From UBA5189 sp040389445 (GTDB lineage: Bacteria; Chloroflexota; Limnocylindria; Limnocylindrales; CSP1-4), in contig JAZJZX010000003.1 of NCBI GenBank assembly GCA_040389445.1, forward strand, positions 1 through 64,000: a stretch of 64,000 bases of DNA, read 5' to 3'. The translations under genes and the position numbers were made by a program. The notes beneath the pieces were generated by a model. The model saw only the letters and a program-made list of their open reading frames with translations. It ran no database searches and was not told the DNA's origin. Positions 51,290 through 63,431 of the stretch are shown in pieces. Position 1 is the stretch's first letter. Each line of letters begins with the position of its first letter.

Positions 51290-52489
51290 GTGGTCGCCAT
51301 CAGGATCCTGTTTCTGCTCGCCGGGGCCATCCTCGGGGTGTTCTACCCGTTTCTCTCGGCGATCCTCGCCGACCGCGGCTTCAGCGCCGCCGAGATCGGC
51401 CTTACCGCCGCTTTGGCGTCACTCGCGTTCATGCTGTCGGTGCCCGTCTGGGGCCACCTGGCGGATGTCGTCATCGGGCGCGTCGCCGCTCTCCGGGTCG
51501 GCATCCTCGGCTCGACCATCGCCGTCCTGGGGCTGCTCCTGAGTGTGCCGCCGCTCGTCGTCGTGGTCCTGGTCCTGGCCTACGCGGCGTTCGAGTCCTC
51601 GCTCTCACCGCTCGCCGACGCGCTGGCCGTCAATGCCCTTGGCCGATCGCCCCGCTCCTATGCCCGGGTCCGGCTCCTGACGAGCCTGGGTTTCGCCGGA
51701 ACATCGATTCTCGCCGGCCGCATGTACGACGAGACCGGGTTCTGGCCGGCTCCGATCCTCTGGGCGGTCGGTGGGGCTGCGATCATCCTCGTCAGCCGAT
51801 GGGTACCCGACGTCGCGCGATTTGGCGTGCATCGCGACCCGGCATCGGCCGCGGGACGGGCCGGCCGACGCGGCGGGTCGTTCATGCATGTCGTGCGCAT
51901 GCAGCCGCGACTCCGCGGACTCCTCCTTGGCCTGGGCCTCGTGCACGTCGGTATCCTCGCCGGGTTCACCTTCCTCGCCCTGCGACTGCTCCAGCTCGGC
52001 GGCCAGCCGTCCGACGTGGCCTTGTCCGCCGGCGTATCGGCGCTCGCCGAGATCCCGGCGATGGCCCTGATCCCCCGGATCGTGAACCGGACCGGGGTCC
52101 GAACATTGCTGGTCGCCGGAATCCTCCTGTACGTCGCAGCGCTCGTGGCGTGGGCATTGCTTGCCGACCCGTCGTTGATCGTTGCCACCCGGATCGTGAG
52201 CGGCGTGGGGTTCTCGGCCATCACCATTGCCGCCGTCATGACGATCGCGGCACTCCTGCCCCCTGAACTGCAGGCGACCGGCCAGGGTCTCTATCAGACG
52301 GTCGGATTCGGAGCCGCGGCCGTCGTCGCGAACCTCGTTGGCGGCTTTGCCTTCGGGCTGGGCGGCGCGATGCCGCTGTTCCTCGGTTGTGCTGTACTTG
52401 CGCTGGTCGGCGCGATCGTGATCTGGCGGGTGGTCCCGCCCGACGCGCCCGGGGGATTCGCCGCAGCCCGCCGCTCGCCGGCCCGCTAG
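51290..52489 (+). CDS. Major facilitator superfamily transporter
   Basis: A 399-residue protein with twelve hydrophobic helices. It starts (GTG 51290) directly with the first helix, FLLAGAILGVFYPFLSAILADRGFS, and has the MFS-A-like loop GHLADVVIGRVAALRVG and in helix 4-5 YARVRLLTSLGFAGTSILAGRMYD. The pattern is that of LacY/NupG-like (MFS_1-like) sugar or nucleoside symporters. It lies 13 bp upstream of galK, so galactose or galactoside uptake is the inferred role. Confidence 0.87.
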   Translation: MVAIRILFLLAGAILGVFYPFLSAILADRGFSAAEIGLTAALASLAFMLSVPVWGHLADVVIGRVAALRVGILGSTIAVLGLLLSVPPLVVVVLVLAYAAFESSLSPLADALAVNALGRSPRSYARVRLLTSLGFAGTSILAGRMYDETGFWPAPILWAVGGAAIILVSRWVPDVARFGVHRDPASAAGRAGRRGGSFMHVVRMQPRLRGLLLGLGLVHVGILAGFTFLALRLLQLGGQPSDVALSAGVSALAEIPAMALIPRIVNRTGVRTLLVAGILLYVAALVAWALLADPSLIVATRIVSGVGFSAITIAAVMTIAALLPPELQATGQGLYQTVGFGAAAVVANLVGGFAFGLGGAMPLFLGCAVLALVGAIVIWRVVPPDAPGGFAAARRSPAR

Positions 52490-52502
52490 CATCGAACTCG
52501 AC

Positions 52503-53708
52503 ATGACGACGGCCCCTGCCCGACACGAACCGGAGTCGCCGGACCTCCGGTCCCGCCTGATTCGTCTTGAGCCGGCTGCCGCCGAGCGACCGGAAGCCGT
52601 TCGCGTGGTTCGGTCTCCCGCGCGGGTCAACCTCATCGGCGAGCACACGGACTACAACGACGGCCTCGTCCTGCCGGCCGCCATCAATCTCGAGATCCGG
52701 GTCGCGCTCGTTCCGACGGACGATGACCGGGTGGAGCTGACGCTTGCCGCGACCGGTGAGCGCGGGGTGCTCGATCTCCGCGATATCGGCCCGAAGCGCG
52801 GCATGTGGCTCGACTATGTCGCCGGCACGGCATGGGCGCTCCGCGAGGCCGGGGTCCCGATTCGCGGGTTCCGGGGACTCCTCGAATCGTCCATCCCCAC
52901 CGGCGCCGGGTTGTCCTCATCGGCCGCTCTCGAGCTCGCAGCCGCCTGGGCGCTCGCCGGTGGCAAGGCACCCGCACTGGAGCCGATGACCCTTGCCCAG
53001 ACTGCCCAGCGGGCCGAGAACGAGTACGTCGGGGTCCTGTGCGGGCTCATGGATCAATTCGCCGTGACGCTGGGCAAGGCGGGCAGCGCCCTCCTGCTGG
53101 ATTGCCGGTCACTGGCCTGGCACCCGGTGCCCGTCCCGGCGGAGATCGAGATCGTCGTCTGCCATTCCGGCAGTCCCCGCCGCCTCGAAGCATCTGCCTA
53201 CAACGCTCGGCGCGCCGAATGCAACCGCGCCGTGGCGGCAATCCGAACGCATGCACCGGGCGTCGTTGCCCTTCGAGACGTGGACCTCCCGATGCTGGAA
53301 CGCTACCGCGCCGAGATCGACGAGATTGCCTACGCGCGCGCACTCCACGTGGTGAGCGAGAACGCCCGGGTCGTCGAAGCCGAGACGGCGCTTCGGGCGG
53401 GAGACCTCGATTCGGTTGGCTCCCTGTTCGCCGCGTCGCACGCATCGCTGCGTGACCGATTCGAGGTTTCATCCGAGGCCCTCGACGCACTGGTGGAGAT
53501 CGCCGTCGGGACGCCCGGCGTGGTCGCCGCCCGGCTCACAGGGGCGGGGTTCGGAGGCTGCACGGTCAACCTCGTGGAGCGCGGTCGGGCGGATCAGCTG
53601 CGCGCAGCCGTCGAGCGCGACTACGCCGCGCGGACGGGCCTGTCCCCGCAGGTGTTCGTGGTCGAAGCCGCCGATGGCGTCGGCACCCTGACGCCGGGTG
53701 CCGTCTGA
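52503..53708 (+). CDS. galK: Galactokinase
   Basis: A 401-residue GHMP kinase that phosphorylates galactose at C1. It has the galactokinase signature RVNLIGEHTDYNDGLVLPAAI, the ATP loop PTGAGLSSSAALELA, the catalytic region YVGVLCGLMDQFAVTLGKAG, and the motif 3 GAGFGGCTVNLVE. The N-terminal 30 residues are extended over the E. coli enzyme. It forms a unit with the MFS gene and is convergent (13 bp) with the alpha-galactosidase gene. Confidence 0.95.
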   Translation: MTTAPARHEPESPDLRSRLIRLEPAAAERPEAVRVVRSPARVNLIGEHTDYNDGLVLPAAINLEIRVALVPTDDDRVELTLAATGERGVLDLRDIGPKRGMWLDYVAGTAWALREAGVPIRGFRGLLESSIPTGAGLSSSAALELAAAWALAGGKAPALEPMTLAQTAQRAENEYVGVLCGLMDQFAVTLGKAGSALLLDCRSLAWHPVPVPAEIEIVVCHSGSPRRLEASAYNARRAECNRAVAAIRTHAPGVVALRDVDLPMLERYRAEIDEIAYARALHVVSENARVVEAETALRAGDLDSVGSLFAASHASLRDRFEVSSEALDALVEIAVGTPGVVAARLTGAGFGGCTVNLVERGRADQLRAAVERDYAARTGLSPQVFVVEAADGVGTLTPGAV

Positions 53709-53721
53709 GGGTTCTCGCGGC

Positions 53722-55985
53722 TCAGCCGGCGGTGAGCACCCAGATGTGGGCGCTGAAGTCGCCGCGCGGTGCCCGAGCCGGCGGGTCCGCCGGCTCGATG
53801 CCCAGCCCGACGGCCATGAGGAGATCGCCGCCGCGCTGCTGACGGTCCGCTGGTGCGCCGCGATCAGCGCGGCGAGCAGCTCCGTCCTCGCGCGGCGCGC
53901 TGCCGGCACCGTCGATGGCCGGCCACGGCTCGACCTCGTAGACCAGGCCTGGATCCAGGCCGCGGAGCCGGAGCCGATCCGGGGGTGGGACCGGCCGCTC
54001 CAGGATCCGGATGTGGGCGACGATCGCCGTCCGGCGATCCGGCGCCACGACCATCCACGCGGCGTCGTCGTTGCCGAGCGGGCTGCGAAGCCTGATGAAG
54101 CGCCCGCGCTGGAAGACCTCGCGGTGCTCGATGTAGAACGCAATCTGGGCTCGGATCTCCATCCGCTCGTCGTCCGTCAGCGTGCGCGGGTCCAGCTCGT
54201 AGCCGAAGACCCCGAAGAAGGCCACGGCCGCGCGCGTTCGCAGCGGGGTGATGCGGCCGACCTGGTGGTTCGGGACCGCCGAGAGATGTGCCCCCATCGA
54301 GCTCAGCGGGTAGACATGCGAGGCACCCCACTGGATCGCGAGCCGCTCGATGGCATCGGTGTCGTCGCTGGTCCAGGCCTGTGGCGCATAGGCGAGCATG
54401 CCGGGGTCGAAACGACCGCCGCCGCCGGCACAGGATTCCCAGAGGATCTCCGGAAAGCGCGTCGTGAGCCGTTCCCACAGGTCGTAGGTTCCGAGCATGT
54501 AGCGGTGGAAGAACTCGCCCTGCCGATCGGCTGGGAGCGACCCCGCGTGGGGCTCCGTGATGTTCCGATTCATGTCCCACTTGACATACCGGATCGATGC
54601 ACTCGACAGGATGGCGGCGATCGCCGCCTCCAGGTGGTCCACGACTTCCGGTCGTGAAAGATCCAGCACGAGTTGCTGCCGGCTCTCCGTGCGGGGCCGG
54701 CCGGGCAGGCCGATCACCCAGTCGGGGTGCTCCGTGAAGAGACGGCTGCGCGGGCTGACCATCTCGGGTTCGATCCACAGGCCGAAGGCCAGGCCCATCG
54801 CCTCGACCTCGGCCGCCAGCGGACCCAGGCCGTTCGGCAACTTCCGGCGATCCACGACCCAGTCGCCGAGCGAGCTGGTGTCGCTGTCCCGCTCACCGAA
54901 CCAGCCGTCGTCGAGCACGAAGAGCTCCACGCCGAGGTCTGCTGCGGCCCGGGCCATCTCGACCAGCCGAGCGTGATCGAAGTCGAAATAGACCCCCTCC
55001 CAGCTGTTCAGCAATACGGGTCGCGGGCGGTCCCGCCAGGGCCCGCGCGCCAGGCGCTCGCGATAGAGCCCGTGCAGCGCGTCGCTGAGCGCGCCGATCC
55101 CGGCGTCTGACCAGGCAACGACGGCTTCGGGGGTCGTGAACGAGGCCCCCGGCTCCAGGGTCCAGGCGAACCCTTCCGGGTGGAGCCCGATCCGGACGCG
55201 GGTGGAGCCGCGAGGTCCCGACTCGGCCTCGGCCAGGAAGTTGCCCGAGTAGAGCAGCGACAGGGCGAACCCCTCGCCGGCCGTCTCGTCTGCGCCGGGC
55301 CGAAGGAGGAACAGCGAGGGATCCTGCTGGTGGCCCGTCGCGCCGCGAAGGCTTCCCAGGGAGCGGCGACCGGGCAGGAGCGGGGCACGGTGCGGGTGGC
55401 GCTCGCGGGCCCAGGCTCCACTGAACCCGAGCACCTCCCAGGGACCGTCCGGGAGATCGATCGCGGCGCTCATCGCCGTCCGGACGACGAGCCGGTTGGG
55501 CCCCCCATTCATGAGACGCATGGAGCGGGCGACGACCGGTCGGTCCTCGAACAAGGTGAGGGTCAGCACGGCACGGAGGCCCGCGACCGCGTCCTCGAGA
55601 TCGATCTCGACGGTCGTGGCTTCGCTCGGATCCTCCGCGTAGGTCGCCGGGAGGCCATCGAGAGGTGGCTTGCCCGGGAGCACGCGATGGCCCGCGTAGA
55701 CGAGGTCGAGCACGGTCCCGCCGTCGGCGTCCTCCACGACGAGGGCCGGGATCCGGAAGTCGCCGCCCCCCGGCGTCGGCACGACGAGCGCAATCGGCTC
55801 GTCGACGCGATTTGAGAAGCCCTGGAAGTCCGTAGGGCCCAGGTGCGCATACGAGGCGGCCGAATCCAGGGGTGCGCCGACATGGAGTTGCCCCAGCCAG
55901 CCGTTCTCGAGGACACCGAGGACCAGACTCAGCTTGCCGTTGTGGAGGTGCAGCTCCCGGGTCGCGTCGCGCCAGGTGATCGGCA

Positions 55986-55986
<1 letters not shown>
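53722..55986 (-). CDS. Alpha-galactosidase, GH36
   Basis: A 754-residue GH36 enzyme that releases galactose from raffinose-type sugars. An N-terminal beta-supersandwich precedes the TIM barrel (from about residue 320: PVLLNSWEGVYFDFDH, LFVLDDGWFGERDSDTSSLGDWVVD). The nucleophile Asp is in YVKWDMNRNITEP and the acid/base Asp in AWTSDDTDAIERL; ESCAGGGGRFDPG is also conserved. No signal peptide is present, so it works on imported sugar. The ATG at 55986 overlaps the beta-galactosidase stop (TGATG). The last 60 residues hold a low-complexity Ala/Arg/Asp patch (DGAARRADRGAPADRQQR). Confidence 0.93.
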
Positions 55987-59045
<3,059 letters not shown>

Positions 59046-59056
59046 CGTGAAGGCGG

Positions 59057-59971
59057 TCAGCCCTTGGTCGAGCCGAGCGTCAGGCCGCGGATGAACTGCT
59101 TCTGCAGGACGAAGAAGACGATCAGTGTCGGCAGCGCCACGATGATCGCGCCGGCGGCAACGAGGTTGTTGTCCGTGAAGAACTGGCCCTTCAGCCCGCT
59201 CAGGGCCGACGTGATGGGCCGTTTGTCACCGGTGACCATCAGGATGAGAGCCCAGAAGAAGTCGTTGTAGATCCAGGTGAACTGGAGCGTCGCGAGTGCG
59301 GCCAGCGGCGGCCGACAGAGCGGAAGGATGACCTCCCAGAACGTCCGAAAGACGCCCGCCCCATCCACGACCGCGGCTTCGTTCAACTCCTTCGGGAGCG
59401 TCTTCATGTAGTTGCTCAGCACGAAGGTACTGAACCCGAGCTGGAACGCGACGTGGACGACGATGATGCCGATGTACTGATCGTAGAGGAGGCCGTTGTC
59501 GCTCACGAGTTTCGGGATCGGCAGGGCCAGGTACATCCGGTAGAGCGGTGTGATGACGACCTGCTGGGGCAGCAGGTTTCCGGCCGTGAACAGCATCAGC
59601 AGCAGGAGATTGAAGCGCCAGCTGTAGCGCGAAACGGCGAATGCCACCATCGATGCCAGCAGGAGGGTCAGGACCACCGCCGGCAGGACGACGATCATGG
59701 TGTTCAGGAAGAACTTCGGCATGTCGACGCGGGTCCAAGCATCGAAGAAGTTCTGGAACCCGTAGCTTCCGCCGATCGACACGTAGCCCCGGGCGGCGCC
59801 ACCCGTGTCGGCATAGGGACGGAGGGCCGTGTAGGCGGCCCAGAGCACGGGGGCGAGCCAGACGACGCTCGTCACGATCAGGAACGCGTGGAGGACGTAC
59901 CGTCCACGACTCCGCCGTTTCCGCGGATGGTTCACGGAGCCGTGCGTCGGCGAGGCGGCGGAGGCCGTCAT
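59057..59971 (-). CDS. CUT1 sugar ABC transporter permease (MalG-like)
   Basis: A 304-residue permease with six membrane helices. The EAA loop is ELNEAAVVDGAGVFRTFWEVILPLCRPPLA and the C-terminus ends KQFIRGLTLGSTKG, as in MalG-type subunits. It overlaps the MalF-like gene by 4 bp. With the two glycosidases downstream, the substrates are probably alpha- and beta-galactosides. No ATPase gene occurs in the operon, so a shared MsmK/MalK-like ATPase from elsewhere must be used. Confidence 0.93.
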   Translation of the reverse strand: MTASAASPTHGSVNHPRKRRSRGRYVLHAFLIVTSVVWLAPVLWAAYTALRPYADTGGAARGYVSIGGSYGFQNFFDAWTRVDMPKFFLNTMIVVLPAVVLTLLLASMVAFAVSRYSWRFNLLLLMLFTAGNLLPQQVVITPLYRMYLALPIPKLVSDNGLLYDQYIGIIVVHVAFQLGFSTFVLSNYMKTLPKELNEAAVVDGAGVFRTFWEVILPLCRPPLAALATLQFTWIYNDFFWALILMVTGDKRPITSALSGLKGQFFTDNNLVAAGAIIVALPTLIVFFVLQKQFIRGLTLGSTKG

Positions 59972-60966
59972 GCCGCGTCATCCTTGAGCGAGCGAGTCAG
60001 GTAGTAGATGATCGGACCCACCGAGATCACCAGCAGGACCATCGCGAGCGCAGATCCAAATCCGATGCGACTGGCCTCACCGATGATGTTGTTGGTCACC
60101 AGCACGGACAGGATCTCAAGGCCGTTGAGGCCGCGGTTGGTGATGTAGACGAGGTCGAAGGCGCGGAGCGACTCGATCACCGTGATCACGAGCACGACGA
60201 CGTTGATCGGGCGGAGCACGGGGAAGACGACCCGGAAGAACGTCTGGCGCTCGCTCGCCCCGTCGATGGATGCGGCCTCGCGCAATCCCGGGTCCACCGA
60301 CTTCAAGCCGGCGAGGTACAGCACCATGATGTACCCGATGTGGCGCCAGCTCGCCGCCACGAGAATGGCCCACAGGTTGACATTCCGGTTGCCGAACCAG
60401 TCGATGGCCTGTGGGGTGCCCGCCGTTCCCAGGAGGCTGTTGATGAGGCCCTGGTCCGGGGAGTAGATCAGCTGCCAGATGAAGCCGACGATGGCCAGGG
60501 ACAGGACCACCGGCAGATAGATCGCGCTCTGATAGACCCGCGTGCCGCGAATCTCCTTGTCCAGCAGGACGGCCAGGAAGATCCCGATCGGCGTGGCGAT
60601 GAGCAGGAACACGGCCAGCCAGATCAGGTTGTGCTGGATTGCCGGCCAGAACGGGGGATAGACCCCGCTGAAGAGGTCCGTGTAGTTCTTCAGGCCGATG
60701 AACTTGATCCGATCCAGGCCGATGCCGTTCCACGAGGTGAAGGACAGGATGCCCGACGCGATGGTCGGGAGCCAGATGAAGAACACGTGGATGGCGGTCG
60801 GGATTCCCACCATCAGGCCGAGGACCAGCTTGTCCCGGCGGGTCAGGACGCTGAACCGGCGCCGCTTGCGGGGAGCATCGCCGGGCGCCTCCCCGACAGG
60901 AATGCCGAGCCGGCGGCGCGTTGGCGCCGCCGGCTCGGAGAGCCCGCGATTGACGGAATCAGTCAC
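59968..60966 (-). CDS. CUT1 sugar ABC transporter permease (MalF-like)
   Basis: A 332-residue permease. A basic 45-residue cytoplasmic N-terminus is followed by six helices; the EAA loop is GLREAASIDGASERQTFFRVVFPVLRPINV. It pairs with the MalG-like subunit in the membrane. It begins 23 bp after the binding-protein gene. Confidence 0.93.
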   Translation of the reverse strand: MTDSVNRGLSEPAAPTRRRLGIPVGEAPGDAPRKRRRFSVLTRRDKLVLGLMVGIPTAIHVFFIWLPTIASGILSFTSWNGIGLDRIKFIGLKNYTDLFSGVYPPFWPAIQHNLIWLAVFLLIATPIGIFLAVLLDKEIRGTRVYQSAIYLPVVLSLAIVGFIWQLIYSPDQGLINSLLGTAGTPQAIDWFGNRNVNLWAILVAASWRHIGYIMVLYLAGLKSVDPGLREAASIDGASERQTFFRVVFPVLRPINVVVLVITVIESLRAFDLVYITNRGLNGLEILSVLVTNNIIGEASRIGFGSALAMVLLVISVGPIIYYLTRSLKDDAA

Positions 60967-60989
60967 GGGTTCGTTTCGATCTCAGACGC

Positions 60990-62372
60990 TCACTGCGGGG
61001 GCAGCGAGTCGTAGAAGGATTGGATCGTCCCGAGGAACGTATCCAGGTTCTGGTTGGGATCATTCAGGAAGGTCTGAAGGAAGCCCTGCATACCGTTGCC
61101 GCCGGCGAAGTCCGGCCGGGTGTCGCGGTCCAGGAACTGGGCGATCGCACCGGACTTGCCGATGATCTCGGCCATCTTCTTCTGGAACGGCGAGTAGCTG
61201 CTGGTGTCGGCGTCCTTCGCGGCCGCGACATTGTTGGGGCTGGTCTTGAGGAACTCGAGTTGGGCCGGGCCCGTCGCGACACACGCGAGCAGGGCCTTGG
61301 CGCCCTCGGCGTTCTTGGGTGACTTGCTGAGCATCAGGCCGTCGATCGGCGCATCGATGGCGTTCTCGCTGTCCCACTGGTTCCCGAGGACCGGGAACGG
61401 GAAGAAGTCGAGGTCGTCGTGGATGGCCGGATCGCTGGCCTGCTCGCCCGCGAAGGTCCCAAGGAAGTACATCGCGGCTTCCTTGTTGATCATCGACTGG
61501 GCGCCTTCCTGCCAGGTCCGCCCGAGGGCGTTCGGCTGCGTGAAGGGGAGCAGTTCCTTCCAGAGGTTGAAGACATCCTTCACCCGCGTATCGGTCCACT
61601 TCTCCTTGCCGGCCATCAGGTCGACATGGAACTTGTAGCCGTTCTGGCGCATGTTGAGGATATCGAACGTGCCCATCGCCGGCCAGCCGTCCTTGTCGGC
61701 AAAGGCAAGCGGAACGAGCCCGTCCGCCTGGATCTTGGCGGCGAGGGTCTTGAAGTCGGCCCAGGTCGTCGGGACGGCGTACCCCTTCTCGGCGAAGAGG
61801 CTCTTTCGGTAGATGATGACCCACGGGTAGTTGTACATCGGGATGAAGTACTGCTTGCCGTCGTCGCCCGTGGACGCCTGCTTGAAGGCGTCCGAGTAGT
61901 TGCTCCCGGCCGTGGCCCAGACATCGGAGATGTCGGTCGCCAGGCCCTGGGCGGCGAAGAACCGCATCCGGTAGCCGGCAAACCAGGTGAACACGTCGTC
62001 GGGTGTCCCCTGGAGGTACGAGTTGAGGCTGTCCTGGAACGCGCCGTGCTCGACCGTGTTGATCTTCGGCGTGGCCGTGGTCTGCGTGGCGCAGTAGTTG
62101 AGCATGGCCGCGAAGGCGTCCTTCGGGACCTGATCCGAGTAGTTGGACCCGATCGTGACGTCGCCGAGTGGCGCGGCGTCCGTCGGGGTGGTTGATGCCC
62201 CGGGCTGGCTGGCCGGCGGCTGCGAGGCCGGCGCCTGTGAGGCGCCTCCGCCACACGCGGTGGCCATCAGCGCCAGCGAGGCACCAAGGACAAGGAAACG
62301 TGCCGCGGTCCGGCGCGGCCTCCGCGCGACGGCCAGCGATCCTGGCCCACGCGACGATCTGAGATCTGCCAT
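60990..62372 (-). CDS. CUT1 sugar-binding lipoprotein
   Basis: A 460-residue extracellular solute-binding protein (family 1). It has an Arg-rich N-terminus (MADLRSSRGPGS), a hydrophobic segment and lipobox MATAC, then an Ala/Pro/Gln/Ser tether, then the two-lobe binding fold (TWFAGYRMRFFAAQGLATDISDVW, YPWVIIYRKSLFAEKGYAVPTTWADF, GKEKWTDTRVKDVFNLWKEL, MINKEAAMYFLGTF). ATG 62372 has a GGAGGAG site. It is the first gene of the galactoside operon and would set its specificity. Confidence 0.93.
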   Translation of the reverse strand: MADLRSSRGPGSLAVARRPRRTAARFLVLGASLALMATACGGGASQAPASQPPASQPGASTTPTDAAPLGDVTIGSNYSDQVPKDAFAAMLNYCATQTTATPKINTVEHGAFQDSLNSYLQGTPDDVFTWFAGYRMRFFAAQGLATDISDVWATAGSNYSDAFKQASTGDDGKQYFIPMYNYPWVIIYRKSLFAEKGYAVPTTWADFKTLAAKIQADGLVPLAFADKDGWPAMGTFDILNMRQNGYKFHVDLMAGKEKWTDTRVKDVFNLWKELLPFTQPNALGRTWQEGAQSMINKEAAMYFLGTFAGEQASDPAIHDDLDFFPFPVLGNQWDSENAIDAPIDGLMLSKSPKNAEGAKALLACVATGPAQLEFLKTSPNNVAAAKDADTSSYSPFQKKMAEIIGKSGAIAQFLDRDTRPDFAGGNGMQGFLQTFLNDPNQNLDTFLGTIQSFYDSLPPQ

Positions 62373-62469
62373 CGAAGCGGCTCTCCTCCAACATGTGGTC
62401 GCAACGAGTCGGCATGGACGCACACAAACCGACAGGACCGAACATCAGTTTCGGCGGTGGATGGGGGAG

Positions 62470-62560
62470 TGTCAAGCGGATTCTCGCATTTCGCCTGTGT
62501 TTTGTGGCGCCTCATAACGGAAGTGCGTTGACTTTTGGGTGAACCTGCGCGAACCTTCGC
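62470..62560. promoter_or_regulatory. Divergent promoter/operator of the galactoside regulon
   Basis: The 228-bp gap between the binding-protein and deoR-like genes carries a perfect -35 TTGACA on the minus strand (62475-62470) with a weak GAAACT -10 at 17 bp. On the plus strand TTGACT is at 62528-62533. A 12-bp imperfect-centre palindrome GCGAA-CC-TTCGC lies at 62549-62560, between the plus promoter and the regulator gene, and is the best candidate operator for the DeoR-family protein. Confidence 0.4.
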
Positions 62561-62600
62561 AATGACCAATCACCGTCGGCGCCGGAGGTCCTGTCCGCCC

Positions 62601-63431
62601 GTGCTCGCTCGTCAACGCCAGACCTACATCCTTGAGCGCGTTCGAGAAGACGGCGCCGTCCGCGTCGCCGAGCTGGCCCGGGACCTCAATGTCTCGGACA
62701 TGACCGTCAGGCGTGACCTGGATCTGCTCCACCAGCAGGGCCTGCTCGAGAAGGTGCATGGCGGAGCAACCCAGACGAGTGGCAGCTCGCTCTTCGAGCC
62801 TGGGTTCGTGGTGAAGTCCGAGTTGCAGCTCGCTGAAAAGGGTGAGATCGCTGCGGCCGCCGCCGAGCTCGTCACGCCGGGCATGGCGATCGCGCTCTCC
62901 GCGGGAACGACCACCTACGCCCTGGCGCGCCGACTCACCGAACTGGAGGGCCTCACCGTCGTCACGAATTCCGTGCCGGTCGCGGATGTCCTGTATCGAC
63001 TGGGCCGTCCGGACCAGACGATCATCGTCACCGGCGGTGTCCGCACCCCGAGCGATGCCCTCGTCGGTCCGTTCGCCGTTGCCGCCCTGCGGACGATCCA
63101 CGTCGACCTCGTGTTCATGGGCGTCCACGGCATGGATCCCCACTCCGGATTCACGACGCCCAACCTCCTCGAAGCAGAGACAAATCGCGCCCTCGTGGAG
63201 GCGGGACGGCGGCTCGTGGTTCTCGCCGACCATACCAAGTGGGGTGTGATCGGGATCAGCTCGATCGCACGGCTCGATCAGGCCGACCTCCTGATCTCCG
63301 ATGCGGGGCTGGACGCCGAGGCGCGCCTGGCCCTCGGACGGGAGGTCCGCGAACTGGTCGTCGTGGAGCAGCCCTCGGGCGTCAACGGAGCTGTCGCGGC
63401 CCAGCTCGACGCGGCCCCGTCTGGACGATGA
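62601..63431 (+). CDS. DeoR-family transcriptional regulator
   Basis: A 276-residue DeoR/GlpR-type repressor. The HTH is VRVAELARDLNVSDMTVRRDLDLLHQQGLLEKVHGGA; the C-terminal DeoR sensor domain contains ALSAGTTTYALARRL, VVTNSVPVADVLY and VVLADHTKWG, which bind phosphosugars in the family. The start is taken as GTG 62601, since relatives begin with LARQRQ and a GGAGG lies upstream; ATG 62562 would add 13 basic residues. It is translationally coupled to galT (ATGA) and divergent from the galactoside operon, so galactose-phosphate or tagatose-phosphate control is likely. Confidence 0.9.
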   Translation: MLARQRQTYILERVREDGAVRVAELARDLNVSDMTVRRDLDLLHQQGLLEKVHGGATQTSGSSLFEPGFVVKSELQLAEKGEIAAAAAELVTPGMAIALSAGTTTYALARRLTELEGLTVVTNSVPVADVLYRLGRPDQTIIVTGGVRTPSDALVGPFAVAALRTIHVDLVFMGVHGMDPHSGFTTPNLLEAETNRALVEAGRRLVVLADHTKWGVIGISSIARLDQADLLISDAGLDAEARLALGREVRELVVVEQPSGVNGAVAAQLDAAPSGR

